Shown piece by piece: positions 7,401-14,669 of a DNA stretch of 32,713 nt. This DNA comes from Legionella sp. (GTDB lineage: Bacteria; Pseudomonadota; Gammaproteobacteria; Legionellales; Legionellaceae). The notes under the pieces were generated by a model, which was not told the origin of the DNA, ran no database searches, and saw nothing but the letters and a program-made list of their open reading frames with translations. The position numbers were made by a program, and so were the translations under genes. The stretch is taken from NCBI GenBank assembly GCA_013697625.1, contig JACCWN010000123.1, positions 1 through 32,713 of the forward strand, written 5' to 3'. How positions within the stretch are numbered: the stretch's first letter is position 1; the number at the start of each line of letters is the position of its first letter.

Positions 7401-9933
7401 TGGATGGAATAAAGTATTCCTTACTATTTTGTTTTTAAAAACACAGATTATTTCCCATTCTTTTAAAAAAGAGCAATGGACTACACAAATTAAAAATCTA
7501 GCTAAATCTGGCTATTTTCTTGATGTTCCAAAGGATCAAGAGTCTTTTCATACCCTGTTGTCCTATTTGATGGTTCTAAAACGATGTTTGTTGATGCTTA
7601 AAGTAAATTATGATTATTTACAAATCAATCAAGAAATTGCACAAACCCGCTTCTTAAATTTAGCAGAAGCCACCTCATTAGTGAACCATGTAAGCATCGA
7701 TTGGTTTGAAAACCTTAAAAAAGGAACCATACCTTCAAATGAGAGACTTTTTGTTTTTAGTAATGCTTCTGAATACATAACTGGTATGCTCAGTGCCCCT
7801 ATTTCGGATAAAAAGAAATTTTTGCGCTTGTTATTAATCGTCTGCCTTGAAGCTAAAAAGGACAATGAAGTATTAAAACTATTCACCTTAGATCGCTTTA
7901 CCGCTTTTTTAGATCTATTAGTAAAAGAGGATATGCTTCATGAATCTATTGTGCTCCTGAGAAGTTATTCTGCCTTAGGGGATAATTACCCAATCCCTGA
8001 AGAAGATATCAAATCATTTATGCATTTGACTACGGTTTTAGAGTATGCAAATTGGCTAATTAATGGAGGCGCTCATAAAAGTAAACAAGAATACCTTCAC
8101 TCATTTAAAGCATTAACAGAACATTTTTTAAATAAACACTTTGTCAATATTACTCATGATAGGCTGATAGCACTAACCAAGGACACTGTTGCAAGTACCA
8201 CTTTGTCCCAGCCTAGTCCTGTAAATTTACCAAAAAAGAAAAAAAGAAAACATAAAAAATCCTCTACCGAAGCCAATCTCAGCGACTTAACTGCAACCCA
8301 AACCCAAACGCAGCCTTCTTGCGAGGTGAAGTTAGAAAGAGTAACAGACATTTTGCAGACGGCTTTACCAACTGCCTTAGTAGTTCCTGAGGGAGAAGCC
8401 TCTACTTTGCCTCCTCTTACTTCGGTTATATCTGAGCAGACTGTATTAAAGGATGGTCCCCTACCAGCAGTGCCATCAATACCACCTATTTTAAATTGCA
8501 GCCAGCAAACAGACTTTCCACTTGCGGAATCTTGGGACCTGGTGACTCCAACAACAAGCTTCTTCACATCTACAAAAAATCCAAGTTTTTTTCAAGAAGA
8601 ACATAAAGAAATGAATACCACACCTAGTCCATACGTCAATTATTTATTATCTCATCCGGCGTATTCTGCAAGTTCACTCTCTACAGAATCTACCAATGAT
8701 TTAAAAGTAACAAAATACCTTTCTGCTAAAGTGGTTCCACAACCATTGCTGGATTTGGTTAATACCATCAATAAAATGCATGCTGGCAGCAGGGTAGCCT
8801 TGGTTGGACCATCTTTGGTTGCCATGGCCTTAAATATGGTTCAGTCTAACCATTTTGCAAAGTCTCAAATGGTAATCATCGTTCCAGATACGAAGACAAT
8901 AAACAAAGATAGCCTTGTCCAATCCTTTTATACTGCCTTGAACCATTCACCCAATGTTTTTAAATGCGAGATCAAGGCACAAAAAATAAGTGTGAGGCTA
9001 TCGGATAAAGAACATAAATTTTATTTGGTGGTAGAGGTATTAACTGCTCTTGCTGAAGACGATCCCATCTTAACTTTGAATAAATACCTACAAAGCAGAT
9101 CTTTTAATTTGGAGCGGTTATGCTTACTTTTCCCAACCCACTTTAGTGGCGCATTTAGACTACAAGGTTCGCAAGAAACAATAACAAGTTTAAACGCTAA
9201 ACAAATCAAGCTTCATAACATCGAGGAGCTTACCCCGGAAGACAAATTGATAGCTTTATTTGAATTAGCGCATCATGAGCTTTATTTTCCTACATTTGAG
9301 CGCGATCAAGATCTTTCTACTTTGTGCATTGAAGATTTAGAAGTGGGCTTTGCAAGTTTAATGGCTAACCCTGAATCTCCTCTATATGCTAAATTTTTAC
9401 AGGTTTTTAGATCCCTATTCTCCTTGAAGGACATAAGACAAGTTATACAAAAATTAAATAGCATGTGGCTTATACATGCAATGACAAGCATCCTTCCACA
9501 CCAAATTCAAGAAAGGCTTTCTGCAATGGATTCTGAAACAACCACATTTGATGATAATATTAAGATCAATAGGTTTTCCTTTTTTGTATATTTTAATTTT
9601 AGTTTTTTATTTAAACAGACTTTTGAACATGCACCCTGGTTGTTGCAACAATCTGCCTTTAGAAAATTCATATTTGATAACTTGACTCAAGATGCTCGTG
9701 TGCAATTAACATGGATAGATGATTGGACCATGCATAAAAAAATACTTCCTGCAGACCATGAGAGCAATGATTTATTTAAGTTGATTTATAAATTACATGC
9801 ATGTCATAACAGACAAAACCAAAATACAAGTCTGCCTCTAAATCGCTACGTACTCTGGCAACAATTTCCTCCACAGGTATACAATCAGTGGCAAAACCTA
9901 CCAACTGCCAGGGTAAACCCGTCAAATTATTGA
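4447..9933 (+). CDS. Giant helical protein with C-terminal degenerate poly(A)-polymerase-like domain
   Basis: An 1828-residue protein I do not recognise as a whole. Residues 1 to about 1250 are leucine-rich and mostly helical, without signal peptide or clear membrane spans, and could be an alpha-solenoid. P1262-K1271 is PKKKKRKHKK, followed by a Thr/Pro/Ser-rich linker to about 1425. Residues 1428-1690 follow the layout of poly(A) polymerase/CCA-adding enzymes: VALVGPS (1450-1456) for the VGG motif, SQMVIIV for DFDI, VVEV (E1530) for the third acidic strand, RSFNLERL (1551-1558) for RDFTINAL, and PEDKLIALFELAHHELYF (1597-1614) for EDPLRMLRAIRFAAKLGF. The two catalytic aspartates appear replaced by S1473 and M1475, so catalysis is unlikely. 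I infer an RNA- or nucleotide-binding role; a secreted effector is possible but unproven. It stands alone between opposing gene blocks. Confidence 0.7.
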   Translation: MPKDIIKTFDVIESLTLRMFSLLTTHNDDEVHVFFNTFPFNKLEDAIKNESHQFYKTMFMFYKTIVESFYELWMMYRLTKQIGIDPELFNLLTIGKKLKEPLGMVLLIPSHSPVEWDKLKYSQAFRTSLYTLFHQNTLYEDGWKMIEGPLVPLLQFIIDSMPSVQANKEVIYLPINGIINFMATLATTSNIHSTKENNTDTKKEKEIKTNDIVFLQNTIGNQTNHLGKLWSIFSLIYVCSDAHVAVDYLSEYDLPVVFPSEFPAISVQLIQSFLAFRFLESLIEKKHDAEFLLFHIDNFAKLGYFPESMRVDETIGIELSIVNAILCLENHISGLKPSLPNLPEKVWAIEQMIYQLCIAILPYTRSIEGHLPLEKLAIFARDALMIPRSFEAYFEDGPERCLFYIRPLQIIIEHCDKTNITIKSFLDNQTLAYLVQQAIKLSSTQAWDLLEPSDVIHFLHCTTTVLKTLPPIVMDAQYYKAINGLIVRLCQESMLGEAYLILAMRFSSTKSAKKTAEPAGQFDTQLLYLLRFIYFLPKVDILETTLPTELEKAAHTFNDALKHRIEQLSIRKLALQEYSKKIAEINPIFLKEQFPGLIENIKLHFFSKKQFFLFQMHYYCFLDQYDNDGQQSSEHLNFKDILLKIAHLLDESEIPVLHELLHPPVQQPDIIAFTPEEDKPIKPNLGLKVAESRAARLFKKFNEKEKTMSVVAATAVDANPLSLLACLRYYHVTKKSYPLGELKQNEFLTILIKLIGDLLHLPLNRVTTTIDEQIEKILYLEVKRNKPSTPFESKSEDGGQELSKQLKNIPVPVLNALEFKRRDTSNTQDIQLPCNSALSALVIPERHRLATSVTIKKISAMLMQCKDQTHLTQYFLDKGYGLQSLQRFLFFRLIHEYHWPMDEHSKDLVTFLLKAKNSKAETLFLQYLDCLQKSPFSQKGTLEIPNSDNPFLQAYQKVLCDPLVGLEPLEPINYTGISPEQSYFVGWNKVFLTILFLKTQIISHSFKKEQWTTQIKNLAKSGYFLDVPKDQESFHTLLSYLMVLKRCLLMLKVNYDYLQINQEIAQTRFLNLAEATSLVNHVSIDWFENLKKGTIPSNERLFVFSNASEYITGMLSAPISDKKKFLRLLLIVCLEAKKDNEVLKLFTLDRFTAFLDLLVKEDMLHESIVLLRSYSALGDNYPIPEEDIKSFMHLTTVLEYANWLINGGAHKSKQEYLHSFKALTEHFLNKHFVNITHDRLIALTKDTVASTTLSQPSPVNLPKKKKRKHKKSSTEANLSDLTATQTQTQPSCEVKLERVTDILQTALPTALVVPEGEASTLPPLTSVISEQTVLKDGPLPAVPSIPPILNCSQQTDFPLAESWDLVTPTTSFFTSTKNPSFFQEEHKEMNTTPSPYVNYLLSHPAYSASSLSTESTNDLKVTKYLSAKVVPQPLLDLVNTINKMHAGSRVALVGPSLVAMALNMVQSNHFAKSQMVIIVPDTKTINKDSLVQSFYTALNHSPNVFKCEIKAQKISVRLSDKEHKFYLVVEVLTALAEDDPILTLNKYLQSRSFNLERLCLLFPTHFSGAFRLQGSQETITSLNAKQIKLHNIEELTPEDKLIALFELAHHELYFPTFERDQDLSTLCIEDLEVGFASLMANPESPLYAKFLQVFRSLFSLKDIRQVIQKLNSMWLIHAMTSILPHQIQERLSAMDSETTTFDDNIKINRFSFFVYFNFSFLFKQTFEHAPWLLQQSAFRKFIFDNLTQDARVQLTWIDDWTMHKKILPADHESNDLFKLIYKLHACHNRQNQNTSLPLNRYVLWQQFPPQVYNQWQNLPTARVNPSNY

Positions 9934-9959
9934 ACATAAAATACCTCCCATTACCGACC

Positions 9960-10008
9960 TACCGTGCTTATGCACGGTATACGATCTCGCATCTGGATCA
10001 TTGCTGGA
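9960..10008. repeat. Dispersed hairpin repeat, copy 1
   Basis: A perfect eight-base-pair hairpin TACCGTGC-TTAT-GCACGGTA at 9960-9979 is followed by ACGATCTCGCATCTGGATCA and then TTGCTGG. The reverse complement of 22673-22729 has the same hairpin and the same following order (ACGATTTCGCATAGATAGAT, then AATTGCAGG). No T-run follows the hairpin, so it is not a standard terminator. Confidence 0.6.
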
Positions 10009-10223
10009 TTGCGTCCATAAATCATAACAAGGTAGGCATTTCGGATTTAAAATATATGTTTAGATGCCTTGCCTTAACTGACTGCAATATTTCTATACTT
10101 AGGGGATGTTACAGGAACAAATCTAAAGAAAATGCACTTTCAGAAGAACCTTCGAATAAATCAAAGTTTGCTTCACATGTTCTATTTTAGGAAATTCTTC
10201 ATGCAAAAAATCACCTCAGGCAC

Positions 10224-10353
10224 CTTATCCTGAACACGTCTTTTTGCGTAAGGATCTCAAGACCATGACTCAATCCTACAACTCGAAGATCCCTCAATGC
10301 TTTCGGGCTGACGTACTAAATGATCCGTCATCCTGAATATAGTGAAGGATTCC
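10224..10353. repeat. Three decayed copies of a GTCATCCTGA...AAGGAT palindromic repeat
   Basis: Copy A (10224-10258) reads TTATCCTGAACACG then GTAAGGATCTC. Copy C (10326-10353) reads CCGTCATCCTGAATATAGTG then AAGGATTCC. Between them, 10287-10313 is an inverted, more degenerate copy (GATCCCTCAATGCTTTCGGG then CTGACG). The pattern resembles a repeat with the consensus GTCATCCTGAGCG...GAAGGATC that is common in several bacterial groups. The copies are diverged from each other and look old. Confidence 0.5.
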
Positions 10354-10450
10354 AGAAAGTTGCACTGTCTTTAGCATTTGTTCCTATGCCTGTCTATATG
10401 TCATTTTATTCTGTCTGGGTTAATGATGCTGACAACCTGAACAGTTAGAA

Positions 10451-10846
10451 CTAAACCATAGACAAATTTGGATAAAGCATTTCAAAAATAGCTTGGTTTG
10501 CTTGAGGAAAATCTTTAGGATTCAACTCTGAAAAAGGCATCCATTTAAACGCCAGTTGTCCTGCCAAGCACATAGGGTTGCCACTAAATTGCCTAACTTT
10601 ATAAATTATTAATTGAAGGTGCATATCGGGGTATTGATGTTGAATTTTGCCAAGAAGAATGGGGTTAAGAACCACCAAGCCAAGCTCTTCTTTAATTTCT
10701 CGGATTATAGCTGCTTCTGCAGTTTCAGTAGCTTCAACTTTTCCACCAGGAAACTCCCAAAATCCTCCTTGAGAAACATGAAGAGGACGTTGGGTTATTA
10801 ATATACGTTGTAATACATCATAGATAATTGCAACTACTACTCTCAA
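10451..10846 (-). CDS. mutT: Nudix hydrolase, MutT type (8-oxo-dGTP diphosphatase)
   Basis: Hydrolyses 8-oxo-dGTP to the monophosphate and so keeps oxidised guanine out of DNA. The Nudix box is complete: G35-x5-E41-x7-R49-E50-I-K-E53-E54-L-G56-L. It is preceded by [10 protein letters not shown], typical of MutT rather than of other Nudix enzymes. The length of 131 residues is normal. No ATG is available at the right place; the start is a TTG at 10846 whose last two bases are part of the secA stop codon (overlap at 10843-10846), with GGAAG six bases upstream. The secA-mutT pairing is well known in gammaproteobacteria, and the overlap implies translation coupled to secA. Confidence 0.92.
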   Translation of the reverse strand: MRVVVAIIYDVLQRILITQRPLHVSQGGFWEFPGGKVEATETAEAAIIREIKEELGLVVLNPILLGKIQHQYPDMHLQLIIYKVRQFSGNPMCLAGQLAFKWMPFSELNPKDFPQANQAIFEMLYPNLSMV

Positions 10847-13548
10847 GCTAAGCTTCCATGGCAGGTTTTGTATTTTTTACCTGAGCCACAGGGGCAAGGA
10901 TCATTACGACCTACTTTCTTTTCAAAGCTTCTGTTTGTTTGCTCCTCTCCTTGAAAATCACTGACCATGGAATAGTCTTGTTTTAAATTAATCTTTCGAA
11001 TTTTTTCAGCACGTCTTTGCTCCTCCACAGCATTGACATCTTCTTCACTCTGAATTTCAACCGAGGAGAGTAATTTGATGATGTCAAAGCGCATGCTGTC
11101 TAATAACATTGTAAATAAAGTGAATGCTTCCTTCTTGTATTCCTGTTTGGGATCTTTTTGAGCATATCCACGTAAATGAATACCCTGCCGTAATTGATCC
11201 ATGACAGCTAAATGCTCACGCCAATGATTATCCAGGGTTTGAAGCATGATTGATTTTTCAAAAGAAGACATAATCGATTTGCCAGTCTTAGCAACTTTTT
11301 CATTATAATGTGCTTTAACCAAATCTAAAATGCGTTCTTTGATTTTTTCAGATTCTATATGATTGTCTGCTTCAATCCAGTCTGCGACTGGTGCTTTGAT
11401 TTTAAACTCATCGGCTAATACATTACTCAATGCCTTCGGATCCCACTGATCTTCTAGACTTTGTGGTGGAATATAGGAGTCAACCAAGCCACTGATAACT
11501 TCTTCTCTCATCATTTCTACAACTTCGGTTGGATCTTCCATAACCATGATGGATGCACGTTGTGTATAAATGACTTGTCTTTGATCATTAGCAACATTAT
11601 CATAATCTAATAGCTGTTTTCGTATGTCAAAATTATGCCCTTCTAATTTTCGTTGTGCATTTTCAATTGCCCGAGTTACTAAAGAATGCTCTATGGGTTC
11701 ACCAGGCTTCATACCGAGACGACGCATCATCGAAGCCACTCGTTCTGAGGCAAAAATACGCATTAGGTTGTCTTCTAGCGATAGATAAAAACGGCTGCTG
11801 CCTGGATCCCCTTGCCGACCCGCACGCCCTCTTAGCTGATTGTCAATCCGTCTGGATTCATGACGTTCAGACCCTATGATACGTAGGCCTCCTGCAGCCA
11901 AGACTTCATCATGACGTATTTGCCATTCCAAGGTTAATGATTTTTTTAGATCTGCTGGTGCATCATCCGGCAACAGGGCTAAATCTGCAGCCAAACTACC
12001 GCCAAGTACTATGTCTGTACCACGGCCAGCCATGTTGGTTGCGATAGTAACTGAGCCTGGACGTCCTGCTTCAGCAATAATTTGTGCTTCTTTTTCATGA
12101 AATTTAGCATTCAACACTTGGTGTTTGATTTTCGCCTTATTTAACAGCTGACTTACATATTCTGATGCTTCAATAGATGCTGTACCCACCAACACTGGTT
12201 GCATACGCTTGTTACAATCCCGAACATCTTCAATGACGGCTAAATATTTATCTTCTTGATTTAAATATACCAAGTCTGATTCATCTCTACGAATCATAAC
12301 TTTATTTGTGGGTATGACCACGACTTCTAAATTATAAATTTGTTGGAATTCATAAGCTTCTGTATCAGCTGTTCCCGTCATTCCAGATAGTTTATTGTAC
12401 ATTCTAAAGAAATTTTGGAAGGTGATGGAAGCCAAGGTCTGATTTTCATTTTGAATGCTGACATGTTCTTTTGCTTCGACGGCCTGATGTAAGCCTTCAG
12501 ACCAGCGTCTGCCAGCCATGGTTCTTCCAGTGTGTTCGTCGACAATGATGACTTGATTATCTTGTACAATATAATCAATATCTTTATGAAACATTGCATG
12601 GGCTCTTAGGGCTGCATTCACATGATGCATTAACATGATATTACTAGCATGGTATAAACTTTCACCAGGGTCTAATAATTTTTCTTTGGTTAATAATTCT
12701 TCAATGTGTTGATGACCTAAGTCTGTAAGGTGTGCTTGTTTTTGTTTTTCATCAACGATGTAATCTCCATCAACACCACTGTCTTTATCTTCTTTTTTAT
12801 CTTGTTTAATTAAAAGAGGAATCAGTGTATTAATGCGGGTGTATAGATCAGAACTGTCTTCAGCCGCACCAGAAATAATCAGCGGGGTACGAGCCTCATC
12901 TATTAAGATAGAATCAACTTCATCGACGATCGCAAAATTAAGTTTTTTCTGGACTCTATCCTCAGGACCAAAAGCCATATTATCTCTGAGATAATCAAAT
13001 CCAAACTCATTATTTGTGCCATATAAAATGTCAGATTGGTAAGCTTTTTGTTTCTCTTCATGAGGCATATCTGGATAAATAACACCTACACTCAAGCCTA
13101 AAAACTCAAATATAGGACGCATCCATTCACTGTCACGTTTCGCAAGGTAATCGTTAACTGTGACAATATGTACACCATGGCCTGTGATGGCATTCAAATA
13201 AGCAGGCAGTGTTGCGACTAAGGTTTTACCTTCACCCATACGCATTTCAGCAATGTTTCCTTCATGCAAAACCATGCCACCTATTAACTGAACATCAAAA
13301 TGACGTTGGCCCAAAGTACGCAAGGACACCTCTCTAACAGTGGCAAAAGCCTCAGCAAGGATATCTTCAATGCTTTCGCCATCCGCAACACGTAATTTGA
13401 ATTCTTGGGTTTTTTTGGCCAACTGCTGATCAGTTAATGCGTGAATTTGCGACTCAAAGGCATTAATGGAAAGAACAGTTTTTTCCATACGGCGTAATGT
13501 GCGTTCATTACGGCTTCCAAACATTTTTTTAATCAAGGTATTCAGCAT
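10843..13548 (-). CDS. secA: Preprotein translocase ATPase SecA
   Basis: The motor ATPase that drives unfolded preproteins through the SecYEG channel in the inner membrane. The 901 residues are the full family length. Walker A is MGEGKT (104-109), Walker B is DEVD (209-212) followed by SILIDEART, and the second motor domain carries [10 protein letters not shown] and [21 protein letters not shown]. The C-terminal zinc-binding tail has C885, C887, C896 and H897 ([14 protein letters not shown]), which also contacts SecB. The ATG at 13548 has GAGGA about 11 bases upstream. It lies 85 bases after dusA and overlaps mutT. No secM-like arrest peptide is apparent upstream. Confidence 0.98.
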   Translation of the reverse strand: MLNTLIKKMFGSRNERTLRRMEKTVLSINAFESQIHALTDQQLAKKTQEFKLRVADGESIEDILAEAFATVREVSLRTLGQRHFDVQLIGGMVLHEGNIAEMRMGEGKTLVATLPAYLNAITGHGVHIVTVNDYLAKRDSEWMRPIFEFLGLSVGVIYPDMPHEEKQKAYQSDILYGTNNEFGFDYLRDNMAFGPEDRVQKKLNFAIVDEVDSILIDEARTPLIISGAAEDSSDLYTRINTLIPLLIKQDKKEDKDSGVDGDYIVDEKQKQAHLTDLGHQHIEELLTKEKLLDPGESLYHASNIMLMHHVNAALRAHAMFHKDIDYIVQDNQVIIVDEHTGRTMAGRRWSEGLHQAVEAKEHVSIQNENQTLASITFQNFFRMYNKLSGMTGTADTEAYEFQQIYNLEVVVIPTNKVMIRRDESDLVYLNQEDKYLAVIEDVRDCNKRMQPVLVGTASIEASEYVSQLLNKAKIKHQVLNAKFHEKEAQIIAEAGRPGSVTIATNMAGRGTDIVLGGSLAADLALLPDDAPADLKKSLTLEWQIRHDEVLAAGGLRIIGSERHESRRIDNQLRGRAGRQGDPGSSRFYLSLEDNLMRIFASERVASMMRRLGMKPGEPIEHSLVTRAIENAQRKLEGHNFDIRKQLLDYDNVANDQRQVIYTQRASIMVMEDPTEVVEMMREEVISGLVDSYIPPQSLEDQWDPKALSNVLADEFKIKAPVADWIEADNHIESEKIKERILDLVKAHYNEKVAKTGKSIMSSFEKSIMLQTLDNHWREHLAVMDQLRQGIHLRGYAQKDPKQEYKKEAFTLFTMLLDSMRFDIIKLLSSVEIQSEEDVNAVEEQRRAEKIRKINLKQDYSMVSDFQGEEQTNRSFEKKVGRNDPCPCGSGKKYKTCHGSLA

Positions 13549-13633
13549 GATCTTGGTAATCCTCAGGGTATATCAGTATCAAACTTATTAATGTACTAGA
13601 AATTAATATAAAATGCCATGGATAACCTTATTT

Positions 13634-14641
13634 TCAAGCATTCAAACAAACTAGTGTTTCTTGTTGTGTTTCAATATCAGCCATATATTGAACTAATTCA
13701 TTCAAATAGGTTAATTTTTTTGATTGTAGTATTGTCATCAGGTGCTGCTTCCATTGACGAGAACCAGGTAAACCAAAGGCTAAATTGAATAAAGGCTTCA
13801 CCAATAAACTTGGGGAGGCGCCTTTATTTGCTTCTTCAAATAAATAGGGCAGAAAAGTGGCAACCAATTGACTTCGCGTTAATTCATTTGCTGCAGGGTA
13901 CAAAGCCTTGTGTATTTTAGCTATGCTGAAGGGATTATCACAGGCCAAACGCCCCAACATGACCCCATCAACTCGCTTAAGATGGGTTTGTACCTCGGCC
14001 TGGCTTATAATATTGCCATTAATATGGACAGGAAGCTGTGGAAATTTTATTTTGATATTATATACATAGTCATAATGAACAGGTGGTATTGTTCTATTTT
14101 GTTTAGGATTTAAGCCATGTAACCATGCTTTGCGAGCGTGTACTATCAATTTTTGGCACCCTGAATCAACCAATTGTTGAACAAAATCGCTGAAAAATTC
14201 ATAACTGTCTTGATGATCTATTCCAATTCTTATCTTAGCGCTTATGGGAATAGAAACCGACTGTTTCATCGCTTCGATACAGGCTGCAACCTGTAAGGGT
14301 TCCTTCATAAGACAAGCGCCGAAACGACCTGCTTGTACCTTATCACTTGGACAACCCAAATTCAGATTTATTTCATCAAATCCCGCATCTTCAGCAAGAA
14401 CAGCGCACTTGGCCAATGCGCTTGGATCTGAACCACCCAGTTGAAGCGCAATAGGATGTTCTTGAGGTTGAAATGACAAGGCTCTTTGTGGATTGTGTAA
14501 CACAGCACCCGTGGTCTGCATTTCTGTGTATAAGAGCGCATTCGGCGCCAACAATCGCATCAACACCCGAAAATGATTGTAAGTCCAATCAATCATGGGT
14601 GCTATAGAAAGGGGTAAGGTTTGTACACAAGGTCTTACCAT
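13634..14641 (-). CDS. dusA: tRNA-dihydrouridine(20/20a) synthase DusA
   Basis: A flavin enzyme that reduces uridine to dihydrouridine at positions 20 and 20a in the D loop of tRNA. The DusA subtype is recognised by SIAPMIDWTYNHFR near the start, NALLYTEMQTTGA, HPIALQLGGSDP, INLNLGCPSDKVQ (catalytic-loop C97), the FMN-contacting IVHARKAWLHGL and DGVMLGRLACDNP. Length 335 residues is normal. The ATG at 14641 is preceded by a purine-rich GAGGGGGGA. It begins 28 bases after the glutamate dehydrogenase stop, so the two are probably cotranscribed; a functional link between them is not evident. Confidence 0.94.
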   Translation of the reverse strand: MVRPCVQTLPLSIAPMIDWTYNHFRVLMRLLAPNALLYTEMQTTGAVLHNPQRALSFQPQEHPIALQLGGSDPSALAKCAVLAEDAGFDEINLNLGCPSDKVQAGRFGACLMKEPLQVAACIEAMKQSVSIPISAKIRIGIDHQDSYEFFSDFVQQLVDSGCQKLIVHARKAWLHGLNPKQNRTIPPVHYDYVYNIKIKFPQLPVHINGNIISQAEVQTHLKRVDGVMLGRLACDNPFSIAKIHKALYPAANELTRSQLVATFLPYLFEEANKGASPSLLVKPLFNLAFGLPGSRQWKQHLMTILQSKKLTYLNELVQYMADIETQQETLVCLNA

Positions 14642-14669
14642 TTTAAATCCCCCCTCAACTATTTTGAAA

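Larger units (their letters stand above)
9934..10450. other. Non-coding region between convergent genes, with decayed repeats
   Basis: Roughly 500 bases between the convergent stops of the 1828-codon gene and mutT. It holds a hairpin repeat (9960-10008) and three degenerate copies of a second repeat (10224-10353), both listed separately. A 100-codon frame at 9888-10190 crosses this stretch but has no codon structure or similarity to suggest a gene. No strong terminator is visible. Confidence 0.6.

Noticed and set aside
8154..8567. 137-codon frame on the minus strand inside the giant gene
   Set aside because: It is the complement of the Thr/Pro/Lys-rich linker; the composition is explained by that coding sequence.
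9960..9979. Hairpin after the giant gene as its terminator
   Set aside because: No T-run follows, and the same hairpin occurs at other places as part of a dispersed repeat.
9888..10190. 100-codon frame after the giant gene
   Set aside because: It overlaps the end of the giant gene, then crosses a hairpin repeat, and shows no recognisable domain or good ribosome binding site.
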